DNA from: Hibiscus mutabilis
Lineage: Eukaryota > Streptophyta > Magnoliopsida > Malvales > Malvaceae
DNA: 64,000 nucleotides
Assembly: GCA_019671005.1 (NCBI GenBank)
Contig: CM033725.1
Location: forward strand, 33,254,678-33,318,677
Direction of reading: 5' to 3'
Below the pieces are notes generated by a model. It searched no databases and was not told the origin of the DNA. It saw nothing but the letters and a program-made list of their open reading frames with translations. Of this stretch, positions 11,474 to 21,503 are shown piece by piece; position 1 is the stretch's first letter; each line of letters starts with the position of its first letter. A program made the position numbers and the translations under genes.

Positions 11474-11490
11474 AAGCAAAGAGGGGCAGC
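11474..11490 (+). other. E1 polypurine tract
   Basis: AAGCAAAGAGGGGCAGC directly precedes the TGTAGACA start of the 3' LTR. E2 has AAGCAAAGAGGGGCAAC at the equivalent place on its strand. Confidence 0.85.
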
Positions 11491-11796
11491 TGTAGACATT
11501 AAATTTTCTCCGAGTTAAATTAAATGCTCGAAATAAAATAAATCCACATTACCTTTTTTGAAATACCCAAAAACCTTACCATAAGCCCAAAATTTCATGG
11601 CCCATTATATATAATTTTATATACTAAAAAATATATACAAAAAAATAATAAAATCCCAACTCCTTGCTCACCAAGGCTTGGTTTTCATTGGATAAATCAA
11701 TGCCTCATTCCCATTGGTTAAAAAAAACTACTTGGTGACCAAGGTCTTAATTTTTATTGAGTCTTATTTTAAGGGGATAAACCAAAAATACCCTTT

Positions 11797-11842
<46 letters not shown>

Positions 11843-13263
11843 CTAACATAAGAAGAATGGAGGACTGTCGTTTTCATTTCAAGAAACCCGACACCCCTTG
11901 CATTTTTTCAAACCACAACATCCCTGCCACTTTCTCCATTGTTTTAAAGACCCCCTGCCATTTGCTTTTTTTAGACCATTCGATTCCCTTATCCACTATA
12001 ATTTTTCCTAATCGAAATTATTTTCTATCATTATTAAACCCTTGAATCGAACTTCTCAGCCCCAACAACAACATGTGGAATTTGGTTGATCAAGCACAAA
12101 TATTTGGGTTTTGGGTACATTCTTCCCATTTTCTTTTTATTTATGTATAATCCTTTTTATAGTTCAATGAAAATGTGGATGATTTTATTGGTAACATTTG
12201 TTATTTATTTTAGTCTCTTTCTTATGTGTTTTATTTTATTTTATTTTTTTTACTTGTGATATATATGTTATTTCACTTGTTGAATGTTGTTTAATTTATT
12301 ATTAGCTTGTTTACTTTATTATCATGATTTCATATTATCCCTTTTATAATATATTTTCTTGTATATAGTATATAATATATAATTAAGGTATATTTTCTTA
12401 AAAGTATATACATGTGGTTTTTCATTTGGGTATAGTTTAGAAGTTTGGGCCGTTTTGAGTTGTTAAGTTAGCTTTAGATTAGTTTAGGAACTAATTTAAT
12501 TAATTTCGGTCGTGTTCTCGTCTAATAGGGGCACGACCCTTAAATTAATTAAGTTAATTCTATGATTAGTTTTAGAGCCGTAGTTAGTCTTAAGGTTCGA
12601 ATCAGTTTAGTGAATTTAAATTTGCCTTTGGCTTATTGGAGTAAATGTTAAATTCATTAAAATTAGTAGAACAACTTTTAATTACTTTTTAAGATAAAAT
12701 TGACATGGAAATTAGACTAACATTTTAATTTAAAACTATGATTAATTAATTTGGCTTATTTTAAATAGTATTCTTGGCTTATTGTAATACTAGTTTAAAA
12801 TTAATCGAATTAATTATCATATCACAAGATAACTCATAATTTATTAGGGTTCTCTAGCCTTTTTAGGATTTATTAATTTAGGGTTAATACTAGAAGAACC
12901 TAATTAGTAACTAGATCACTAATTAAATTTCCATGATTTGGGCCTTTATAGGTTAGGTCTTGCGTTGGGCCTTTTGTGTTTATTTTTGTGTCTTTGTTTG
13001 CCATTCTTTAATTGTCATTCATACAACCTATTAATTTTGTATTAATTAATCTAAATTATAAAAGAGAGATATTTATTAATTCTGATATTTGTGTCGTAAC
13101 AGCCCGAGCTTAAAGGATGTTGACCAAATATCTGAATTAATTCTTACCATCCCAAGGTAAAGTTAAAAGTTGATAAAATCATTACATCATATCTTAACTG
13201 CTTGCACTATGCATAAAGGTGACGTGCGGGATTTGAACCATACATTAACACGGTAGTCGGGCT
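11491..13263 (+). repeat. E1 3' LTR, first part
   Basis: It matches 2061 onward and runs up to the E2 insertion. The break falls in CGGGCT, where the intact 5' LTR reads TTGGGCTTATTCGATG. The (AT)n run is expanded to about 40 bp (near 11799-11839) against about 20 bp in the 5' LTR. Confidence 0.9.
13259..13263. other. Left target-site duplication of E2 (GGGCT)
   Basis: GGGCT precedes E2 and is repeated exactly at 31041-31045. Removing E2 plus one copy restores the E1 LTR order seen at 3796-3810. Confidence 0.92.
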
Positions 13264-13396
13264 TGTAGCGATGTCCTTTTTTTTCGCTAAATAAAACGAG
13301 GATTTTTGAAAAGGTGTTTTTTTGAAAGGTGTTTGTGATTCTTTTGGATATAAAATATTTATTCCGTGGGGTTTACAAAAAAAACCTCATAAAAAA

Positions 13397-13508
13397 TGGA
13401 GTCGCCACCGGCCACTTAGGTAGGTCGGACACCATAAAACCAGAGATTCAAAAAGATAGGGTTCGGGAGTCGGTTACGGATAGGGAAGGATTAGCACCCC
13501 CACACCGC
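13397..13508 (-). promoter_or_regulatory. Conserved U5 block (E2 3' LTR copy)
   Basis: Reverse complement of the block described for E1: GGAGTCGCCACCGGCC, GGTCGGACACC, CCAGAGATTC, GGGTTCGGGAGTCGGTTACG and GGATTAGCACCCCCAC. Confidence 0.75.
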
Positions 13509-14595
13509 CCAAAAATTGGTACTTTAATAATTACCACTTTATTAATATTGGATTTTCCGGATTAAAGTGACGATTATTTTAAAATTTGGTCATAATTGCG
13601 AATTAATTTTAAGGGCCCCGTTATCCGAGAGTAAACGCCCAACCACTATCACTATGCCTGATACTGGCCCCGTTTACGCTCGGATAAAAGGGCACCGCAT
13701 TAACAATTTATATCTCGATATGCAGACTTAGTGGCAAAAATATAAAACATGACAGATAATTTAAAGACAGTAAATATTCACATAATAAGATACTAATCTA
13801 ATAAATGATATACTAGATTAAAATATGCATACATACATATTATTCTAAATGATAAATAAAAACAACTTTAACAAGTTAGAACAACAATGCAGGAATAATT
13901 GCGTTATATGTAGACGATCAAATATTTAAAAAGACATACATGCTATTAATAAAACATATTTCAACATATATGAACAATATATTATACAATAAAGAAGACA
14001 TACTAACACGTAACCTAAAAGCCGAGGAAACATACAATGTGTATAAAAATACAAGAACATGTTGTTTTACGAGTTAGATAGAACATAACATGCTTTAATA
14101 CGAGTAACCGGATAAAAACATTACCATTTTTAACACATATATACATATAAACATAAACTACGAGTCATATATAAGGGACATAAAATAAAATAATAGATTA
14201 TCAATATATATATACGATTATAACACGAACATGAATATTTACAAAGAATACAGGACTGAAATGAAAGAAAAACAAAAGTCAATGGCAGAAATTAAAGAGC
14301 AATAATATGTAATTTAGGGACGAAATTGCGAAACAAACAAAACCTAAAAGGACCATAATTGTAATTAGACCAAGGGGCAGACCCAAAGTGAAAAATTCAA
14401 AAACGCGGGATGGTTAAGGGCATAATTTTACCATTCAGAAACTGATCCGGTGTAATTTAGGGACTAGATTGTAAACTTTTGAAATATCAGGGGGACTGGG
14501 ATTGTGATTATACCATGCGGCAAGACAAAAATGAAAATATTGAAAACGCGGTGGGATTAAGTGTGTAATTTACCCATTTAGCAAAATAAAAACAC

Positions 14596-15183
14596 CTATA
14601 TAAACCCTCTTTTTAGGCCGAAATCAAAATTTTGGCCATTTGTTTCATTTTCTGGTTTTTCACAAGAACCATGTTCTTCGTTTTTCTCTCGTCTGTTCTT
14701 ACAAAACCCAGAATCCGGAAATACGAATCCTAGGTTGGATTCAGAGGATATACCTCTATTCGCTCTAGATCTAGGAAATACGAACCAAAAAAAAATATTT
14801 TTTAGACCAAAACAAAACTACAAAGGGTCTTCTCCTCCCTTTAGTTCACCAGATCTGGGTTGTAGGAGCCGAAAGGCTTATCACTGAGGAAGGGAAGACC
14901 CATAAACAACGCCGGTAAGACTACTCTCCCTTTTTTTGTTTCTGTTTTTTGTTCTATTTCGTATATGCATGTAAAGAAAATAAGTAAGAAAAAGAGACAA
15001 GTATTTACCACTGGATTGTCTTTTGATTTACTTGGATGTTTACAACTTTCCGATTTTTTTGTATTACAAGGTCTCTGGTCTCTCTTTTTTTTTACCTCCC
15101 GTTCTTATTCCCGTTACAAAAGTTCCCGTTTCATATATATTATTGTCTATGTTTTGTTGCAAGTTGCATCTTGCTTTTTTCAG
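14596..15183 (+). promoter_or_regulatory. Antisense promoter/leader/intron-like module in E2 LTR
   Basis: On the strand opposite to E2's genes there is CTATATAAACC (TATA-like, 14596), a T/C-rich leader with an ATG near 14670, a GT site in CCGGTAAGA (14915), and a T-rich run ending in TTTTTTCAG (15183). Together they look like a promoter with a first intron of about 269 bp. The same order is present in the 5' LTR from 29532. It may be captured host 5' sequence or a true antisense promoter; no expression data are available. Confidence 0.35.
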
Positions 15184-15298
15184 ATCTGAACTGGACTGAC
15201 AATTTTGCTTGTTATCTTGGGCATGTTCTGAGCACGGGGACTGAACATCGGCGCGGTGGCGATATGGACATTCTGCCAAAGGCCAGACACGTTCTCGG

Positions 15299-15324
15299 CC
15301 GTTAGATCAGATCTGATCTAACGG
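15299..15324. repeat. 26-bp perfect palindrome in E2 LTR
   Basis: CCGTTAGATCAGA/TCTGATCTAACGG is its own reverse complement. The other LTR has the same site at 30320-30345 with one base changed. Confidence 0.9.
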
Positions 15325-15554
15325 TCGAGATGGCTTGAAGAATGATCGGCCTGGATGAAGCCTCGATTCGATGAGACGGCTTCAGATTTCGCCACGTGGA
15401 GCTCCGCAGTCGAGGAGTCAGAACGCGTGGATCTTACGCGCGCGTGGGATGTTAAAGCGTCCGTGCGTGGACCACACGCGCGCGTGGCACTCGAACGGTC
15501 CATACGTGTGGAACACGCGCCTTGCAGATATTTTTGACTTCCTGGTTGCATCGT

Positions 15555-15585
15555 GGCCGTTGGATCAGATCTTGATCCAACGGCC
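15555..15585. repeat. 31-bp near-perfect palindrome in E2 LTR
   Basis: GGCCGTTGGATCA..TGATCCAACGGCC, with arms identical but for the centre. It is repeated at 30577-30607. Between the two palindromes lies a CG-rich stretch containing ACGCGCGCGTGG. Confidence 0.88.
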
Positions 15586-16009
15586 CACAGTTACCTGCAC
15601 ATTGTAATTAGATAAGATTTAGATTTGGGCCAACCGGGCCTTGTAATTGGACTTGGACTGTAAATTTATTTGGGTTTAATATATTTAATTCTTTTCATTT
15701 TGTCAGCCCAATAATAATAATAATATAATTATAACAGCAATACATATACATACTAAAATGTATACTTATATTATACAATCATTAATTAATATAATATTCT
15801 AGTATACGTACGTATAATCATACATATAATTAACATAACATCTATATATTAATCAAATACGCTCATACTCTAGATACATGCGCACATACATACACCCCTA
15901 ATACGTATACATAGCTTATACATGCACACACCACCTTATATTAGTAACATTCATATAATAAATATACATGCAATATTAATATATTTACAAGTGAAAATGA
16001 GTGATTACA

Positions 16010-16026
16010 GTTGCCCCTCTTTGCTT
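16010..16026 (-). other. E2 polypurine tract
   Basis: On the minus strand AAGCAAAGAGGGGCAAC runs directly into the LTR start TGTAATCACTC. It is nearly identical to the E1 PPT. Confidence 0.9.
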
Positions 16027-16154
16027 GTTCTCATGGAATGGGAAACAAAGCAAAGATTCATAAGCACTCATTTTTATCAGACTTCCCTATTTGTAGCCTT
16101 GGAAAAACGAATTCTTTTGGACATCTCCGCTCTTCCTTGGCTGAATCTTTAGGC

Positions 16155-16945
16155 TCGTAAGTTCTTCCTATATAGAGCTTCGTCACCTTCCGATCTTGGA
16201 GCTACAGGCTCTTCCTATATAGAACCCTTCGCTCTGACATCCCGAATTATGAGTCATTCCTTTCACTTTGAGACAATAAAGCTTGAGTCCTTCCTATATA
16301 GAACCCTTTGCTTTCAACGCTGGTTTCTCCTATATAAAACCTTTTGCGCCACTGATGGATTCTTCCGACTGGGAGTTCCTCCTATATAGAACTGCTAGTC
16401 TTCAAATCCTGGAGCCGTGAGTCCTTCCTATATAGAACTTTTTGGCGTCTCGAAATCTCGAGCTACAGTGTTCTTCCTATATAGAACCTTTCACTCTAAG
16501 ACAATGAAGCTCGGAGCCTTTCCTATATAAGACTCTTTGCTATCGACACAACAGGTTTCCTATATAACCCCGTGTCATAGGTGAATTTCTTTGACCGAGA
16601 GTTCTTCCTATATAGAACTGCATGAGTCTTCACCTTGGAGCCGTCGGTCCTTCCTATATAGAACTTTTTTCGTCTTGAAATCTTGGAGTTACGGATTCTT
16701 CCTATATAGAATCTTTCACTCTAAGACATTGAAGCTAGGAGCCCTTCCTATATAGTACTCTTTGCTTTCGACACAGCAGGATTTCCTATATAATCTTGCG
16801 TGTCATGGGTGAATTCCTTCGACCGGAAGTCCTTCCTATATAGAACTGCTAGTCTTCACCCCGAGAGTCATCGGTCCCTTCCTATATAGAACTTTCAGCT
16901 TCTGAAGCCTCGGAGAGGAGGATTCTTCCTATATAGAACCTTTCT
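16155..16945 (-). repeat. Higher-order tandem array: 226-bp unit of five CTTCCTATATAGAA monomers
   Basis: The word TTCCTATATAGAA or a close variant occurs about 17 times at 35-50 bp intervals. The text between copies repeats with a longer period: GGAGCCG at 16411 and 16637, and the matching phase at 16863, all 226 bp apart, with five monomers per unit. Monomers within a unit differ (…GAACTT, …GAACCTTTCACTC, …TACTCTTTGC, …AATC, …GAACTGC) while equal positions in successive units agree. That is true higher-order structure. The array lies in the 3' untranslated region, where Tat elements are known to breed tandem repeats. Confidence 0.9.
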
Positions 16946-17847
16946 CTAGAGCTTGAAAACATGTCCTTTTGTATGTAAAAACATTGTCTTCTCATTTGGG
17001 ATTCACACCGTGATGGCCCTCGATGTCTCTTTGGATCTGCAGATACCTGTCTGAGATGAAAATAAAATGCTATGACAAATGAATGAATTGACATGCTCCT
17101 AATCCTAGTGATGTCTGACTATTCATGATGCATGAGATTCAATATCTTGGTGGGCTTGTTTTGGTTCTTATTTGATCTTGACGTTCGCTTTCTCCTTTCT
17201 TACGGGCATCGATACCCCGCTTCACTGCCAAGTTCAACCATCTCGACCTTTCTTTTTTTTTAGAGGGGTGCCCTTCTGGTTTTCACCCAAAAGATCTCTT
17301 TTGTTATCTCGTATGCCTTTCTTGAATAGATAGGACATGTGCCATTGGTTATCCTACCAGGTTGTTTGAAGCTTCCCGCCTTCCCTATCGACAGCCATTA
17401 GGGAACTAGAGGACGGAGTTAACATCGTTTTCTTTGATCACCTGCATTTTCAAGGTTAAATCATAGTAATGCTTCGAAATCTCTTGTTTCATTATAAGCC
17501 TATGTTATCTTATTTGACTGAAATTGACAAGAAGGCCAGGAATGGATGCTCAAAACACGGTTTTATTATGATTAAGGGTTTGGGATATCTTAAAAAGAAA
17601 GGTATAACACACATGAAGATACAAAATCTCTTATTATCCTCGATATGAATGATACATGATCCTGTCAACCGCTGTAGAATTTCTTGTCTGAAACCTTCTC
17701 TTCATGATGTTCATGGGGATACCCTTTTCTTCGGATATTCAACTTTTCAATTTACCCAAGCCGCCCTTTGCGGGTTTTCAACTCGAGTCCTTCCTTTGCT
17801 TCAAGACGCCCGGTTTCGGGTTTTCGTCCTAAGCTCTCTAATTTTTT
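16946..17847 (-). other. E2 3' untranslated region between integrase and tandem array
   Basis: No coding similarity. It contains a poly-pyrimidine patch near 17250-17270 and the word GGGGTGCCCTTCTGG. Confidence 0.6.
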
Positions 17848-19169
17848 TTAGAGATAGTATTTCTTGACGGCATCAGAATTTACGGGATTTTTCAGCTCGT
17901 CCCCATCCATTTCTGTTAGGATCAGGGCTCTTCTTGAGAAGGCCTTTTTTACGACGTATGGTCCTTCCCAATTGGGCATCCATTTTCCTCGAGAATCTTT
18001 TTGGATAGGGAGGATTTTCTTGAGTACCAGATCCCCTTCTTTGAATTCTCTTGGGCGCACCTTTTTGTTACATGCCTGCACCATCCGCTTTTGGTACATC
18101 TGACCATGACAAATGGCCTTTAGTCTTTTTTCGTCGATGAGATTTAGTTGGTCGAGTCTGGCCTGCACCCATTCAGCTTCTTCCAATTTTACTTCGTTTA
18201 AGACCCGGAGAGACGGAATCTCTACCTCAATTGGGAGTCTTGCTTGGTACCATACACCAAGGAGTAGGGTGTTGCCCCTGTTGATGTGCGAATGGACGTC
18301 CTATAGGCGAAAAGGGCAAAAGGCAACTTCTCATGCCAATCCTTGTAGGTATCCGTAGTCTTCGCTATGATCTTCTTTATATTTTTGTTTGCCGCTTCCA
18401 CGCCTCCATTCATTTTTTAGGACGATAGGCCGTGGAATTATGGTGTGTTATCTTGAATTGAGTGCACACGTCCTTCATCATTTTGTTGTTCGATTGGAAG
18501 CATTGTCGGTGATGATCCTCTCGGCAATCCGTATCGACAAATAATTTCCTTCTTTAAGAACTTACAAATCTGTAGTCCTGTGATATTGGCGTAAGACGCT
18601 GCCTCTACCCATTTAGTGAAGTAGTCAATGGCGACCAAAATGAAACGATGCCCATTGGAAGCTTTCGGATGGATCTGCCGATGACGTCCATGCCCCACGC
18701 GCGCGAAAGGCCACGGAGAATTCATGGTGTGTAGAGGCGATGGGGGTGCATGAATTTTGTCGGCGTAAATTTGGCATTTGTGGCATTTCTGGCGTAATCG
18801 ATGTAATCTCCTCCATGGTCAACCGAAATATCCGTATCTCATAATTTTCCGGGCTATAGACAGCCCGTTGGCATGCGTTCCACGATCCCATCATGTACTT
18901 CGGCTAAGATTTCCTTCGTCTCCCGGGCATCCACACATCTCAAAGAATGTTTGATCATGACTTCTCCTATATAGGATCTCCCCATCTAGGACATATTTTG
19001 TTGCCATTTTTCCGAGCGTTTTTACATCATTGTTGTTTGCCCTTCGGATACTTTCGAAGCTTGACATATTGCGGGATGTCATAGTACCATGGATTTCCGT
19101 CAATCTCTTCCTGTACATTACAACAATGAGCAGGCTTTTCAAACGCCTCTGCATCTCAATGGGTTTCAT
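17848..19169 (-). pseudogene. E2 integrase, broken into several frames
   Basis: Read from 19169 down, the pieces are: a zinc-binding region (TKYVLDGEILYRRSHDQTFF, then after shifts the CHKC-like stretch), a core with HRFILVAIDYFTKWVEAASY and FLKKEIICRYGLP, then MNGGVEAANKNIKKIIAKT with the core glutamate, FALFAYRTS, and a C-terminal GDLVLKKILP..GKWMPNWEGPYVV domain ending KKYYL at 17848. At least four frame changes separate 18891-19169, 18625-18894, 18438-18725, 18222-18413 and 17848-18186. The catalytic D (AIDYFTKW) and E (GGVEAAN) are visible; the middle D falls in a shifted part. The enzyme would join element DNA to the genome, but this copy cannot make it whole. Confidence 0.88.
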
Positions 19170-20014
19170 TTACGCCCGGTGTTTGTTTTAAACATGGATG
19201 CCAAGGTTGCCAATGCATCGCCCATCCGATTTTCTTCTCGGGGGTAATTGAAGCTGACCTTTTCGAACTCTTTGATGAGCTCTTGGATCAATTCGTGATA
19301 TTTGACCAACTCCGGGTCTCTGGTTTCCCACTCCCTGCGCAATTGGTAAATGACTAAGGACGAATCTCCGAACACTCGAAGTTTCTTAACCTTTCTCTCG
19401 ATGGCTGAGTTTAGTCCCATGATGCAAGCTTCGTATTCAGCTATATTGTTTGTGCAGAAGAATTCCAATCTGCTGGTGAAAGGATAATAGACGTCCTCAG
19501 GTGAAATTAGCACTGCCCCTATCCCATGTCCGAGGGCGTTGGAGGCTCCATCGAAGTAAAGTTTCCATGACTTATCATCTGAAACCTCTTCTTCAGTGGT
19601 AATGCACATCAAGTCTTCGTCTGGGAAACTAAAGTTCAATGTCTCATAGTCATCCGAAGCACGACTAGCCAGGAAATCTGCCACGGCACTCCCATTTACA
19701 GCTTTCTGATTAACATATACGATGTCGAATTTGGATAAGAGCATCTGCCATCGGGCCATCCTTCCCGTTAGCGCTGGCACTTCCATTAAGAACTTTAATG
19801 GGTCTAGCTTGGATATCAACCAGGTAGTATGGTATAACATGTACTGTCTGAGCCGCTTGGTAGCCCAAACTAGAGCACAACACAGCTTCTGCACTGGCGG
19901 GTACCGTGTTTCGCAATCATTGAATTTCCTGCTTAGGTAATAGATGGCTTGCTCCTTTTTTCTTGACTCATCGTGTTGCCCCAGTACACATCCCATTGAA
20001 TTTTCAAGACTCAT
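19166..20014 (-). CDS. E2 RNase H plus second (archaeal-type) RNase H, 282 aa open frame
   Basis: This open frame spans two domains. Residues 1-130 are the standard RT-linked RNase H (MGCVLGQHDESRKKEQAIYY, RYPPVQKLCCALVWATKRLR), which lacks several expected acidic residues and is probably a connection-type remnant. Residues about 148-275 form a second RNase H with KLYFDGASNALGHGIGAVL, NNIAEYEACIMGL and VFGDSSLVIYQ, where D, E and D of an active site are visible. A dual RNase H is diagnostic of the Tat lineage. It would remove RNA from the RNA/DNA hybrid. The frame is intact here, but it continues from a broken RT upstream and into a broken integrase downstream. Confidence 0.9.
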   Translation of the reverse strand: MSLENSMGCVLGQHDESRKKEQAIYYLSRKFNDCETRYPPVQKLCCALVWATKRLRQYMLYHTTWLISKLDPLKFLMEVPALTGRMARWQMLLSKFDIVYVNQKAVNGSAVADFLASRASDDYETLNFSFPDEDLMCITTEEEVSDDKSWKLYFDGASNALGHGIGAVLISPEDVYYPFTSRLEFFCTNNIAEYEACIMGLNSAIERKVKKLRVFGDSSLVIYQLRREWETRDPELVKYHELIQELIKEFEKVSFNYPREENRMGDALATLASMFKTNTGRK

Positions 20015-20282
20015 TAAGTAGAGAATTAGTGGTCGACAGTCTTGTGCGACTAAAATTGGAGCATTTGTCGTACTTTTTGATCTTTTCTAGGGCTTTTTGA
20101 CATTCTTTATCCCACACGCCAGATTATTCTTTCTAAGAAGTCCAAGACCGGGTCGCATTGATTGGTTAATTGGGAAATGAAACGAGAGATATAATTCAGC
20201 CTCCCGAGAAACCGCAGACTTCCTTTTTTGCGTGGGGGGTGGTGAAAGGTCCTGGATGGCTTTCACTTTATCCGGATCAATC

Positions 20283-21290
20283 TCAATCCCTCTTCTCGCT
20301 TACTACGAACCCTAAGAGTTTTCCGTAAGTAACGGCGAAGGTACACTTGGCGTGATTGAGCCTCGGTTGGTACTTCCGTAGTCTTTGGAATAGTTTTCTC
20401 AAGTTACTCAGAGGGTGTTCTTCCTCTGCTCGAGATTTGGCAATCATATCATCCACGTATACTTCTATTTCTTTGTGCATCATGTCATGGAAAAGAGTCA
20501 CCATTGCCCTTTGGTATGTTGCCCCTGCGTTTTTTAGCCCAAACGGCATCACTTGATAACAAAAGGTGCCCCACATGGTTATGAATGTGGTTTTCTCCAT
20601 GTCGTTAGGATCCATCTTTATCTGGTTGTACCCTGAGAAGCTGTCCATGAAGGAAAACCATGAATGTCCTGCGGTGTTGTCAACCAGCGTGTCAATATGT
20701 GGCAAAGGGAAGTTGTCTTTAGGGCTAGCTCGGTTCAGATCCCTATAATCTACACACATACGAACTTTCCCGCTCTTTCTTTGGTACTGGTACAATGTTT
20801 GCAACCCATTCGGGTATTTGGCTACCTCCAAGAATCCAAAGATCAAATTGCTTTTTCACTTCTTCTCGGATCTTTAACAACATATCCGCCTCATTCTCCG
20901 AAGTTTTTGCTTTACTGGTTTGCACTCCGATTTTGTTGGCAATTTGTGCACCACTATGTCGGTATTCAATCCTGGCATATCTTGATAAGTCCAGCGAAGA
21001 CATCCTTGAATTCTGAAGTAGGGCTATCACCATGCTTGGTTTTTGAGGAAATCGTCGTTCCTATTTTTATTTCTTTTCTCGCTTCTTCAGTCCCCAAGTT
21101 GACAATTTCTGTTTCTTCTTGGTGGGGCATAATCTGCCTTTCTTCGTCATCCACCATTCTCTTTAACTCTTTGGGGACCTCAATTTCTATTTCATCATAT
21201 CCTTCCTCAATTTCCTCTGAGACCTCAGGGCATTCGAAATTTACTCCAGGATTGGATCTGGTATCATTCATATCGTCAATCATGAGCGAC
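20283..21290 (-). pseudogene. E2 reverse transcriptase with linker exon, frameshifted
   Basis: After the intron the frame reads MIDDMNDTRSNPGVNFECPE and an acidic linker to 20966. It then shifts through 20743-21033 (EWVANIVPVPKK) into 20283-20846. The last part holds the RT core: VRMCVDYRDLNRASPKDNFP, FSFMDSFSGYNQIKMDP, YQVMPFGLKNAGATYQRAM and the active-site IEVYVDDMIAKS. Two or more indels near 20.75-21.03 kb break the N-terminal fingers region. A further break lies between 20014 and 20283, where the thumb/RNase H join should be. It would copy element RNA to DNA. Confidence 0.9.
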
Positions 21291-21503
21291 CTGCATTAAA
21301 TGAGAATGAATTGTATTGGGAAAGAGACGGCTTTACATGAAGGGAATGAATATGAAGAATGCATGAATGGAATAAATGAGACTTTGGTCATTTTTAAGAA
21401 AGTGGGGATATTTTCATTTCAATCAAAAAGTTAACATAGGTGCCCCATACAAGAGATCCCCATTGTCTATGGGCAAAAACAAAAGGTTGATTCAGAGCAT
21501 TAC
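21291..21503 (-). other. E2 phase-2 intron between protease and RT (213 nt)
   Basis: On the minus strand the donor is TCAGA/GTAATG (intron G at 21503) and the acceptor TTTAATGCAG (ends 21291), preceded by a T/C-rich run. The protease frame stops three bases inside the intron. Joining GA to GTCGCTC gives Glu-Ser-Leu-Met-Ile-Asp-Asp, exactly in frame with the RT exon. An intron between gag-pro and RT is known in Ogre elements. E3 has the same arrangement in the same phase. Confidence 0.8.

Larger units (their letters stand above)
13264..16009 (-). repeat. E2 3' LTR (2746 bp)
   Basis: It is bounded by TGTAGCG and GATTACA and lies next to the PPT at 16010. It lacks an 89-bp GC-rich segment that the 5' LTR carries (29654-29742). 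A CG-rich part with two palindromes lies at 15299-15585. Confidence 0.92.

Noticed and set aside
13329..13565. 78-residue frame repeated at 28261-28497
   Set aside because: It is the LTR U5 block read on the antisense strand and repeats because the LTR repeats.
15318..15607. Overlapping frames in the CG-rich part of the E2 LTRs (also 30340-30629)
   Set aside because: They overlap on both strands, match no family I know and coincide with palindromes; few stops are expected in CG-rich DNA.
16155..16945. Possible CRISPR-like array because of regular short repeats with different spacers
   Set aside because: The spacers themselves repeat with a 226-bp period and the setting is a plant retrotransposon, so it is a higher-order tandem repeat.
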